The notes beneath the pieces are model-generated. The model was not told the origin of the DNA, made no database searches, and saw nothing but the letters and a program-made list of their open reading frames with translations. A stretch of DNA of 19,518 bases, from NCBI GenBank assembly GCA_011524755.1, contig WTJR01000104.1, positions 1 to 19,518 of the forward strand, in the 5' to 3' direction. Shown here one piece after another: positions 7,701 to 13,928 of this stretch. The DNA comes from Halieaceae bacterium. Lineage in GTDB: Bacteria; Pseudomonadota; Gammaproteobacteria; Pseudomonadales; Halieaceae. Within the stretch, counting starts at the first letter, position 1; each line of letters opens with the position of its first letter. A program made the position numbers and the translations under genes.

Positions 7701-9275
7701 GGCAAACTTTTGTCTAAAGAAGTCGTATAACGATCGCTCTCTCGATGAGAGAACGGCCATGGGCGTGTCATCACCCATGGAGCCCACAGCTTCATTACCT
7801 GATTCAGCCAAAGGCTTCAGAACCTGATCACGCTCTTCCAGACTTACCTGGAACATCTTCTGGTAGATGTCGAGCTCGTCACCTTCAATGGGCGCCGATA
7901 CCTTCGTGTCGTATGAGGCCTCGATGTGTCGCGCATTGTCGCGCAGCCAGCGCTTGTAGGGCTTGCTGGTTTTCAATTTGTTGTCGATATCTTTAGTGTG
8001 GAGCACCTCACCGGTCTCGGTATCGATAACCAGGATTTGGCCCGGTCCAACGCGGCCTTTGGCTACGACTGTCTCAGGCTCATAGTGGTAGGTGCCCACC
8101 TCTGATGCCAGAGTGATAAAGCCGTCAGTCGTGGTTACCCAGCGAGCGGGGCGAAGTCCGTTTCGATCAAGCAAACAACAAGCGTACCGGCCATCGGTTA
8201 AAACAATGCCAGCCGGACCATCCCAAGGCTCCATATGCATCGCGTGATATTGGTAAAACGCCTTCAGGTCAGGGTCGATATCTTCGATGTTCTGCCACGC
8301 TGGCGGGATAAGCATGCGGAGCGCTTTGGGTAACTCAACACCCCCTGTTACCAGCAACTCAAGCATGTTATCGAGACTCGACGAGTCAGAGCCTGATTCG
8401 TTAACCAGCGGCGTCACGCTGTGCAGATCGGGCAATAAAGGCGAAGAGAGCTTAGGCGTGCGTGCTTTCGACCAATTGCGATTACCTTCGATCGTGTTGA
8501 TTTCACCGTTGTGAGCCAACATCCGGAACGGCTGCGCTAACGGCCACTTCGGTAATGTATTGGTAGAGAACCGCTGGTGGAAAACACAAATTGCGGTCTC
8601 TAAGGACTCATCACCCAAATCGGGGAAAAAGTGCTCCAGATCGGCCGGCATCACCAGGCCTTTGTAGGAAATAACGCGATCCGACAAGCTACAAATATAA
8701 AAATCAGGCTCACTTGCCAATGCCGTCTCAACACGACGCCGAATCATAAACAACCGAGCGGCCACCTCTTCATGGGTTGCATCGTCAGTCTCGAGGAAGA
8801 TTTGCTCAATGGCGGGCAGTTGCTCGAGCGCGATCTCGCCGCAGACATCCGGCTGTGTCGGTACGACCCGCCAGGTGGCTACTGAAAAATCAAATTCAGC
8901 CGCAGCGACAGCAAAGGCCTCTCTGACGCGCGTCTGGCTATCAGCGTCGGTCGACATGAATACCATGCCGACCGCAAAGGTTGATTTCAGTTCACGCCCT
9001 AAAAGATCTCTCGCACGGTCGCGCATGAAGTCGGCGGGCATCTGGAGCAATAAACCGCATCCATCGCCCGTTTTTCCGTCAGCGGCGATACCACCGCGGT
9101 GTGTCATACAAGTGAGTGACTCAATGGCCGTCTGCAGCAGCCTGTGGCTCGGCACACCTTGCTGGTGGGCGATCATGCCAAAACCGCAGTTATCCCGGAA
9201 CTCGTCGGGATTGTATAAGCCGCGCACTTCGTTCGCCGTGCCAACGGTCGCCTTCACGATGCCTGATGACTTCAT
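4788..9275 (-). CDS. gltB: Glutamate synthase (NADPH) large subunit
   Basis: About 1495 residues from ATG 9275. The N-terminal class II glutamine amidotransferase domain begins at the catalytic Cys30 (FRDNCGFGMIAHQQG), which becomes residue 1 once the propeptide is removed. The central and FMN-binding synthase domains follow, with SNSGEGGEDPARYG and GYDGGTAASPLTS. The [3Fe-4S] cysteines are at about 1116, 1122 and 1127 (GCKYLRICHLNNCATG). The C-terminal glycine-rich GXGXG beta-helix includes TVLGSTGLNFGAGMTGG. It converts glutamine and 2-oxoglutarate to two glutamates together with GltD. The start is uncertain: ATG 9275 gives a 29-residue propeptide, ATG 9317 gives 43 (close to E. coli's 42), and GTG 9344 abuts a -10-like element and is unlikely. 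None has a strong ribosome site. It is followed by gltD after 10 bp. Confidence 0.96.
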   Translation of the reverse strand: MKSSGIVKATVGTANEVRGLYNPDEFRDNCGFGMIAHQQGVPSHRLLQTAIESLTCMTHRGGIAADGKTGDGCGLLLQMPADFMRDRARDLLGRELKSTFAVGMVFMSTDADSQTRVREAFAVAAAEFDFSVATWRVVPTQPDVCGEIALEQLPAIEQIFLETDDATHEEVAARLFMIRRRVETALASEPDFYICSLSDRVISYKGLVMPADLEHFFPDLGDESLETAICVFHQRFSTNTLPKWPLAQPFRMLAHNGEINTIEGNRNWSKARTPKLSSPLLPDLHSVTPLVNESGSDSSSLDNMLELLVTGGVELPKALRMLIPPAWQNIEDIDPDLKAFYQYHAMHMEPWDGPAGIVLTDGRYACCLLDRNGLRPARWVTTTDGFITLASEVGTYHYEPETVVAKGRVGPGQILVIDTETGEVLHTKDIDNKLKTSKPYKRWLRDNARHIEASYDTKVSAPIEGDELDIYQKMFQVSLEERDQVLKPLAESGNEAVGSMGDDTPMAVLSSRERSLYDFFRQKFAQVTNPPIDPLREAIVMSLEVDLGGEGNLFEETERHARRVSLTSPILSQGKFESVLALNESGLKVQVIDATYDPEVTTLKGALERLCQEAAAHVTGGASVLVLSDRSIAESRIPIHSLLATGAVHHHLIAHGLRADSNLIIETGSARDSHQVACLLGFGATAIYPYLAYSVLTDQLNSGEILGAPSVCYKNYRKGINKGLLKIMSKMGISAVNSYRGAQLFEAVGLDTEVVEMAFRGVSSRIAGAGFAHLEFDQKQLARTARLKRKPVVAGGLLKYVHGGEYHAYNPDVVMSLQRAVVSNDTRDYKTYADHCNDRPVAALRDLLQLKPSPTPIALDEVEPIEAILKRFDSAGMSLGALSPEAHEALAMGMNEIGARSNSGEGGEDPARYGTNRVSKIKQIASGRFGVTPHYLVNAEVLQIKVAQGAKPGEGGQLPGGKVNDLIARLRYSVPGVTLISPPPHHDIYSIEDLAQLIFDLKEVNPDALVSVKLVSEPGVGTIAAGVAKAYADLITISGYDGGTAASPLTSIRHAGSPWELGLAEVHQTLRGNRLRGKIRVQADGGMKTGLDVVKAAILGAESFGFGTAPMIAMGCKYLRICHLNNCATGVATQNDQLREDHFVGDVERVVNFFRFVAEETREWMATLGVSKLEDLIGRVDLLEHIDGATEKQHSLDLHPITWTDETAVDQPQFCEVERNPPFDQGEKAALILEQVLPSIEGKQGGEFDFTVTNCDRSIGARLSGEIAKRYGNLGMEDAPVVLKLKGTAGQSFGVWNAGGLHMYLAGDCNDYVGKGMAGGKLVIYPPKNSRFESRDASIIGNTCLYGATGGRLFASGCAGERFAVRNSGAHAVIEGAGDHCCEYMTGGCVTVLGSTGLNFGAGMTGGVAFVLDQDRVFPDHYNSELVEIHRINGEAAEAHRHFLRDNIEEFVAETGSQWGQTILDNFEDYVGKFWLVKPKAADFHQLLARFRYTD

Positions 9276-9333
9276 GTCTGAGCTTGCTCGCTTGATAAAA
9301 CTGGGGCTTGACGCCATGAACGCGCAAAGCCAA

Positions 9334-9365
9334 AAAGGCCGCACAGTTTACACTTCTGGGCCTTT
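9334..9365 (-). promoter_or_regulatory. Inverted repeat spanning the gltB leader/promoter (possible aroB terminator or operator)
   Basis: Perfect 7-bp arms AAAGGCC (9334-9340) and GGCCTTT (9359-9365) enclose 18 bases that contain the candidate gltB -10. On the minus strand the second arm merges into a run of five T (TTTTT), so it could also end aroB transcription. The large loop and only four GC pairs make it a weak terminator. An operator role is equally possible. Confidence 0.35.
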
Positions 9366-9373
9366 ATCTACAA
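9345..9373 (-). promoter_or_regulatory. Candidate sigma70 promoter for gltBD
   Basis: On the minus strand a TTGTAG hexamer (9373-9368) is followed 17 bases later by TAAACT (9350-9345). The matches to consensus are 3/6 and 4/6. Transcription would begin near 9338, which would give a roughly 60-base leader for the ATG at 9275 and would exclude the GTG at 9344. Consensus quality is modest. Confidence 0.3.
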
Positions 9374-9389
9374 TTTGCGTAACCGCAAA
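9374..9389. promoter_or_regulatory. Palindromic site next to the candidate gltB -35
   Basis: TTTGCG-TAAC-CGCAAA is a perfect 6+4+6 inverted repeat that directly abuts the candidate -35 hexamer of gltB. No T-run follows it on either strand, so it is not a terminator. Its position suits a transcription-factor site, but I cannot name the factor. Confidence 0.35.
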
Positions 9390-9416
9390 ATGAGACCGCC
9401 CTATCTCTTGAGGGTT

Positions 9417-10520
9417 TTACAAGTTGAGCGCTATTTCGGATTCGTCTAGGCCTGGGGTTACAAAGGCATTCCCCAATGACTCGAGTAGCACGTAGCGGAT
9501 TTTTCCCGCCTGAACTTTCTTGTCGCCCTGCATCGCAGACATGAAGGCATCAACACACATACCATCGGGTGCATGGGTAGGAAGAGAGAAAGCTTGCAAG
9601 AAACCGGTTAACGCCTCGACTGTGCCGGGCTCGATAGCACCGCGACCCGCCGAAATCCGTGCGGCAATGGCCATACCGGCCGCCACCGCCTCGCCATGCA
9701 ACCAAACGCCAAAGCCCTGCTCCTTTTCGATCGCATGGCCAAAGGTGTGTCCAAAATTCAATATAGCTCTAACACCACCTTCGCGCTCATCCCGCTTCAC
9801 CACGTCGGCTTTGATCGCACAGCATCGTGCAATCACATCAGCTAACAGCGCTTCGTCACGCCTCACCAGCGCTTCCGTGTGACCAATCAAGTAATCGAAG
9901 AAGTTGGCATCAGCAATCAGGCCATACTTAATAACCTCAGCCATGCCCGCAGCATATTCTCGGTCCGGTAAGGTCTCCAGCGTCTGAGTATCAATGATGA
10001 CGCCAATGGGCTGGTGAAAAGCGCCAATCAGATTTTTACCCATCGGGTGGTTGACACCCGTCTTTCCGCCAACAGAAGAATCAACCTGTGACAACAACGT
10101 CGTTGGCACTTGAATGAAATCGGCGCCACGGAGAAACGAAGCGGCGGCAAATCCAGTCATATCACCAATAACGCCTCCGCCAAGCGCAATAAATATGGTA
10201 CTGCGCTCGTGCTTATCCTCCAGGGCAGCCGTCAGGATGCGCTCATAGGACGCGAGCGTCTTGTGCGCCTCGCCATCGGGTAATTCAACGACAGTTACTC
10301 TGCGGCTAGCTGCATCATTGTCGTGCAGAGCATCCAAAACAGATGATTGAAATAATGGCGCAACCGTCTCGTTGGTAACGAGACAAACATTGCGATCACC
10401 CACAAGCGCTCGCAATAGGCCTCCCTGGGTAAGTAAGCCCGGACCGATATGGATTGGATAGCTTCTGTCAGACCCCTCTGCGGTAAGTCGTACCATTACC
10501 TCTGGTGCTCTGGGACTCAT
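9417..10520 (-). CDS. aroB: 3-dehydroquinate synthase
   Basis: A 367-residue protein of family length. It cyclises DAHP to 3-dehydroquinate, the second step of the shikimate pathway, using NAD and a divalent metal in the cytoplasm. The NAD-binding glycine loop ALGGGVIGD ends at about 120, and the substrate region VPTTLLSQVDSSVGGKTGVN is at 138-157. The metal ligands are visible: Glu195 in GMAEVIKYG, His258 in NFGHTFGHAIE and His275 in WLHGEAVAAG. Its ATG (10520-10518) overlaps the aroK stop as ATGA, so translation is probably coupled. In relatives such as Pseudomonas a damX-like SPOR gene usually follows; here gltB follows after 141 bp. Confidence 0.97.
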   Translation of the reverse strand: MSPRAPEVMVRLTAEGSDRSYPIHIGPGLLTQGGLLRALVGDRNVCLVTNETVAPLFQSSVLDALHDNDAASRRVTVVELPDGEAHKTLASYERILTAALEDKHERSTIFIALGGGVIGDMTGFAAASFLRGADFIQVPTTLLSQVDSSVGGKTGVNHPMGKNLIGAFHQPIGVIIDTQTLETLPDREYAAGMAEVIKYGLIADANFFDYLIGHTEALVRRDEALLADVIARCCAIKADVVKRDEREGGVRAILNFGHTFGHAIEKEQGFGVWLHGEAVAAGMAIAARISAGRGAIEPGTVEALTGFLQAFSLPTHAPDGMCVDAFMSAMQGDKKVQAGKIRYVLLESLGNAFVTPGLDESEIALNL

Positions 10521-11038
10521 AGTTCACCCTTGTTGAAGGCTGTAAGTTTTTCCGCGATTACCCCTGCGAGCTTTTTAGCAGATCCACCGGTTGATGCGAC
10601 CGTGACATCCGCAACTTCGCGATAGAGGGGTTCCCGCACGGCCATTATCTCTTGAAGCACCTTCCTGACATCCTTTCCCACCAACAGTGGTCGTTTGGTC
10701 TTGCCTTCAGTTCGACTCACCAGGGTCGATATCGACGCCTCCAAATAGACAACCGTGCTCGCGTTCGACATAACGGTGCGATTTTCGGGTCTAAGAACAA
10801 CACCACCACCGGTCGCAATCACCACATTGTCTCTCGATGCAAAGTCTTTGACGACAGCGGACTCACGATCACGAAAACCGGACTCCCCTTCCACATCGAA
10901 AATCCATGGGATATCTGCACCCGCGCGCTCCTGTATCACCTCGTCAAGATCGAAGAACGTCGCCTGCAAGTGTGCGGCAAGGTGCCTACCCACGGTAGAT
11001 TTACCGGCCCCGGGGGGACCGACCAAAAATACGCGCAT
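10517..11038 (-). CDS. aroK: Shikimate kinase I
   Basis: A 173-residue protein, the same length as E. coli AroK. It phosphorylates shikimate to shikimate 3-phosphate with ATP. The Walker A loop GPPGAGKST is at 7-15. Shikimate-binding acidic residues are in FFDLDEVI (Asp30, Asp32), with the GFRDRE arginine at about 56 and GGGVV at 77-81. The lid arginine is in KRPLL (Arg116). The ATG at 11038 is chosen because the protein then begins directly at the nucleotide-binding strand (MRVFLVG). An upstream GTG at 11071 would add 11 residues without family support. GAGAG stands shortly before the ATG. The gene leads the aroK-aroB pair and is divergent from mrcA; the pilMNOPQ genes that normally lie upstream are not here. 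Confidence 0.96.
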   Translation of the reverse strand: MRVFLVGPPGAGKSTVGRHLAAHLQATFFDLDEVIQERAGADIPWIFDVEGESGFRDRESAVVKDFASRDNVVIATGGGVVLRPENRTVMSNASTVVYLEASISTLVSRTEGKTKRPLLVGKDVRKVLQEIMAVREPLYREVADVTVASTGGSAKKLAGVIAEKLTAFNKGEL

Positions 11039-11192
11039 GTTATCTCTCGTTCGCCGGCTGGCTGCCCACACTAGTAATCATTTATTGCAACACAGGTTGG
11101 GATAAAGTGCGACTTGGGAGTTAAGATATACAGATGAATCTACGACGACTGCGTCGCATTTCCAACCAAAACTAAGGCCGGAGACTTAAGGC
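11039..11192. other. Divergent aroK/mrcA intergenic region with hairpin and 13-residue mini-ORF
   Basis: This 154-bp spacer must hold both promoters. I found no convincing -35/-10 pair on either strand. On the plus strand, 11134-11175 encodes a 13-residue peptide (MNLRRLRRISNQN) that ends 17 bp before the mrcA start. A 5-bp inverted repeat CGACG-ACTG-CGTCG (11143-11156) lies inside it. GGGAG at 11116-11120 is 13 bases before its ATG, too far for a good ribosome site. It could be a leader, or chance. Confidence 0.3.
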
Positions 11193-13601
11193 TTGTCGGT
11201 AGCCAAACAAAGCGCAAAAGCTCTCGTACTGATCACAGCTGCCGCTGTGTGGTGGCTGGCCGGTTTGTATTTGTATCTCAGTCCAAAGCTACCTGAGGCT
11301 GAGGCACTCACCGACATCAAATTACAAACACCGCTCCGCATCATGAGTTCCGATGGGCAACTGATCGGCCAGTTCGGTGAGCAAAAAAGAATACCGGCAC
11401 GCTATGAGGATCTGCCTCAGAGCTTTATTGATGCACTGCTTGCTGCGGAAGACGACGGCTTCTTTGAACACTCGGGAATCGATTTCCTGGGATTGGCGCG
11501 TGCCGTGTCGGAGTTAGTGGCGACTGGCAGTAAGCAAAGTGGCGGCTCGACCATCACAATGCAGGTGGCAAGAAATTTTTTCTTAACGCTGGATCAAACT
11601 TTCATCCGGAAGTTCACAGAAATCCTCCTTGCACTGGAAATTGAGCAGCGCCTGAGCAAAGAAGAAATTTTAGAGCTCTACGTGAATCGAGTCTTTTTAG
11701 GCCACCGGAGTTACGGCTTCGAAACCGCGGCGCAAACATACTATGGACGATCACTCAGCGAGCTATCCGTCGCGGAGCACGCCATGTTGGCAGGGGTGCC
11801 GCAAGCGCCTTCTCGCAATAACCCTTTGAGTAACCCCAAGCGCAGTGAAATCCGGCGAAACTGGATTTTAGGTCGCATGCTATCGCTCGACATGATTGAT
11901 CGAGCGACCCATGACGAGGCAGTCGCCAGCACGGATATTTCATCCTTCAATGGCTTGAAAGTCGAGGTAGATGCAGACTATGTTGCTGAAATGGCACGCC
12001 AGTTCGCGGTCGAGCGACTGGGCAGCAACGCCTACACCGATGGGTATGTGGTCTACACAACCGTCGATGGGGATTTGCAGCAGGCTGCTCGCGATGCCGT
12101 GATTGATGGGCTTATTACCTATGACAATCGCCATGGCTGGCGCGGACCTGAGCAGCAACATCCGCCGCTCGAGGAAGAAACGCCCGAGGCGTTAGACAAA
12201 CGCTGGCGGAGTGCACTTCGCGCCATGCCAGTTATCGCCGACTTACGACCCGCCATTGTTACCGAGTTGCTTGAGGACGGGGCTCGCGTGCTCTTACGAG
12301 ATGGAAGCAACGGCTTTCTCTCTTGGCGTGAGGATCTCCGCCGCATTCGCCGCTACTTAGATGAAGACAGACGAACCGGCAGCGCTCAAACTATCAGCGA
12401 CCTGCTGTCGGTCGGTGATTTGATACGAGTTAGCGAAAAAGGCGATAGCCTTCGTCTCGCCCAGGTACCTCGCGTTCAAGGGGCACTAGTATCGCTCGAT
12501 CCAAGCGACGGCTCGGTCAAGGCCCTCGTGGGCGGTATGGGCTTTGTACTGTCCAAATTCAATCGAGCGACGCAGGCAAAGCGCCAGCCCGGCTCCAATT
12601 TCAAAGCGTTCCTCTATGCGGCAGCTCTCGAGAACGGTATCCACCCAGCGACATTGATCAATGATGCACCAGTCGTCGTCGGGAACTTAACCGATGAGGA
12701 CTTGTGGCGCCCCGAAAATGACAGCGGTCGATTTTACGGCCCAACCCGCGTTCGAGAAGCGCTCACCTTCTCGAGAAACCTGGTATCAATTCGCGTTCTT
12801 CAGCAACTCGGGGTCCGTAAGCTTATCGAAATGGCGGCTAGAGTCGGCTTCGATGTCAACGACATGCAGCCCAACTTGACACTCGCACTGGGTACCCATG
12901 CCTACACGCCACTCGAGGTTGCCAGTGGATACACAGCAATTGCCAACGGCGGCTTTAAAGTTGAGCCCTGGCTCATCGACAGAATTGAAGACGTCGACGG
13001 CAATATCATTTACGAGGCCGACCCATTGATCGCCTGCGCTGCATGTGAACGGCAAGTCTCGGACGATGAGTTCCTCGAGGCGTCCCGAATCGAGGACTTG
13101 CTAGAAGATCCCGAGCCCGAGTTCCGAGAAGCGCCGCGAATTATCGACGAGCGGGTTACTTACGTCCTGACCTCCATGCTGGAGGACGTGATCCAACGCG
13201 GCACTGGGCGACGCGCTCGCGTCCTCGAACGCAATGATCTCGCCGGTAAAACAGGAACTACAAACGGTCCAAGAGACGCCTGGTTCTCGGGTTATAACCG
13301 AGATTTAGTCACCACCACCTGGGTAGGTTTTGATGATTACAGCCTTATGGGCCGCAGGGAGTTCGGCGGCACTGCGGCACTGCCGATTTGGATCGACTTT
13401 ATGCGAGTCGCCTTACCACCAGAAAGCGCAGCAGCAGAGATGCCGCCTGGGGTTGTTAGATTGCGAATCGACAAGGAGTCAGGACAACGAACAGATAGCC
13501 AATCCTCATCGATGTGGGAGGTTTTCCTTCAGGAGTTTACGCCCGCCAATCAACGCGGCCGGAATAATACCGACGCCGAGGATTTAGATGGACTGTTCTA
13601 A
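11193..13601 (+). CDS. mrcA: Penicillin-binding protein 1A (bifunctional transglycosylase/transpeptidase)
   Basis: An 802-residue class A PBP (also called ponA), somewhat shorter than E. coli's 850. It polymerises lipid II and crosslinks peptidoglycan on the outer face of the inner membrane. One N-terminal membrane segment spans about 9-30. The GT51 transglycosylase domain has catalytic Glu86 in AAEDDGFFEHSG, then GGSTITMQ (117-124) and RKFTEILLALEIE. An OB-like insert of about 310-430 follows. The transpeptidase has Ser468 and Lys471 in RQPGSNFK, SRN at 527-529 and KTGT at 686-689. A CxxC pair (Cys615, Cys618) sits in the periplasmic transpeptidase region. The start is TTG with GGAG nine bases upstream. 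It is divergent from aroK and convergent with rpmE. Confidence 0.95.
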   Translation: MSVAKQSAKALVLITAAAVWWLAGLYLYLSPKLPEAEALTDIKLQTPLRIMSSDGQLIGQFGEQKRIPARYEDLPQSFIDALLAAEDDGFFEHSGIDFLGLARAVSELVATGSKQSGGSTITMQVARNFFLTLDQTFIRKFTEILLALEIEQRLSKEEILELYVNRVFLGHRSYGFETAAQTYYGRSLSELSVAEHAMLAGVPQAPSRNNPLSNPKRSEIRRNWILGRMLSLDMIDRATHDEAVASTDISSFNGLKVEVDADYVAEMARQFAVERLGSNAYTDGYVVYTTVDGDLQQAARDAVIDGLITYDNRHGWRGPEQQHPPLEEETPEALDKRWRSALRAMPVIADLRPAIVTELLEDGARVLLRDGSNGFLSWREDLRRIRRYLDEDRRTGSAQTISDLLSVGDLIRVSEKGDSLRLAQVPRVQGALVSLDPSDGSVKALVGGMGFVLSKFNRATQAKRQPGSNFKAFLYAAALENGIHPATLINDAPVVVGNLTDEDLWRPENDSGRFYGPTRVREALTFSRNLVSIRVLQQLGVRKLIEMAARVGFDVNDMQPNLTLALGTHAYTPLEVASGYTAIANGGFKVEPWLIDRIEDVDGNIIYEADPLIACAACERQVSDDEFLEASRIEDLLEDPEPEFREAPRIIDERVTYVLTSMLEDVIQRGTGRRARVLERNDLAGKTGTTNGPRDAWFSGYNRDLVTTTWVGFDDYSLMGRREFGGTAALPIWIDFMRVALPPESAAAEMPPGVVRLRIDKESGQRTDSQSSSMWEVFLQEFTPANQRGRNNTDAEDLDGLF

Positions 13602-13620
13602 GGCGCCACTTTTTTTGGGC

Positions 13621-13647
13621 AAAAAAAACGCCGACATAAGCCGGCGT
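13621..13647 (-). terminator. Rho-independent terminator of rpmE (possibly shared with mrcA)
   Basis: On the minus strand ACGCCG-(8-base loop)-CGGCGT is followed by a run of eight T, the last shared with the stem. This is a good intrinsic terminator 20 bases after the rpmE stop. Read on the plus strand for mrcA, the same hairpin is followed only by CTTTG, so it works less well in that direction. A competing pairing between the T-run at 13610-13616 and the A-run at 13621-13628 (loop GGGC) is also possible. Confidence 0.8.
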
Positions 13648-13667
13648 CTTTGAAACGAACCAAACGC

Positions 13668-13883
13668 TTACTTCTTTAAGCTGCGACCAGCAAAGCGCTT
13701 GTTGAAGCGATCGACACGACCACCAGAATCAACGATTTTCTGCTTACCGGTGAAAAACGGATGACACCGACTGCAGACGTCAATAGTGATATCCTGCGCA
13801 AGCGTTGAACGCGTCTTGATTTCGTTGCCACAGCTGCAGCGTGCAGTGATGTCTTCGTAACGCGGATGAATATCTGCCTTCAT
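13668..13883 (-). CDS. rpmE: 50S ribosomal protein L31 (zinc-binding form)
   Basis: A 71-residue protein of the large ribosomal subunit. It carries all four zinc-ligand cysteines of the C+ type: Cys16 and Cys18 (ARCSCGN) and Cys37 and Cys40 (DVCSRCHPF). The family FFTGKQKIVDSGGRVDRFNKRF segment follows. The frame extends to 13898, but ATG 13883 gives the standard MKADIHP start and has GAGGG five bases upstream. A short CACC/GGTG stem lies just before that ribosome site. It is divergent from priA with only 45 bp between starts, so the two promoters must overlap or lie within coding sequence. Confidence 0.96.
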   Translation of the reverse strand: MKADIHPRYEDITARCSCGNEIKTRSTLAQDITIDVCSRCHPFFTGKQKIVDSGGRVDRFNKRFAGRSLKK

Positions 13884-13928
13884 GTTGCCCTCGAGCACCT
13901 TGTGGGTGTCTAGTAAAAAAGAGCGCGG

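Noticed and set aside
8809..9393. Long plus-strand open frame of 194 residues antisense to gltB
   Set aside because: It lies opposite the highly conserved GltB amidotransferase domain and its sequence is low-complexity Ser/Ala/Pro-rich with no recognisable family, which is typical of a shadow frame.
9276..9416. Sigma54 (GG-N10-GC) promoter for gltB
   Set aside because: The closest match, GG...TTTTGC, has nine rather than ten bases between the GG and GC elements and poor flanking consensus.
10652..11074. Plus-strand open frame of 140 residues antisense to aroK
   Set aside because: It is fully opposite the conserved shikimate kinase and shows no domain or good ribosome site.
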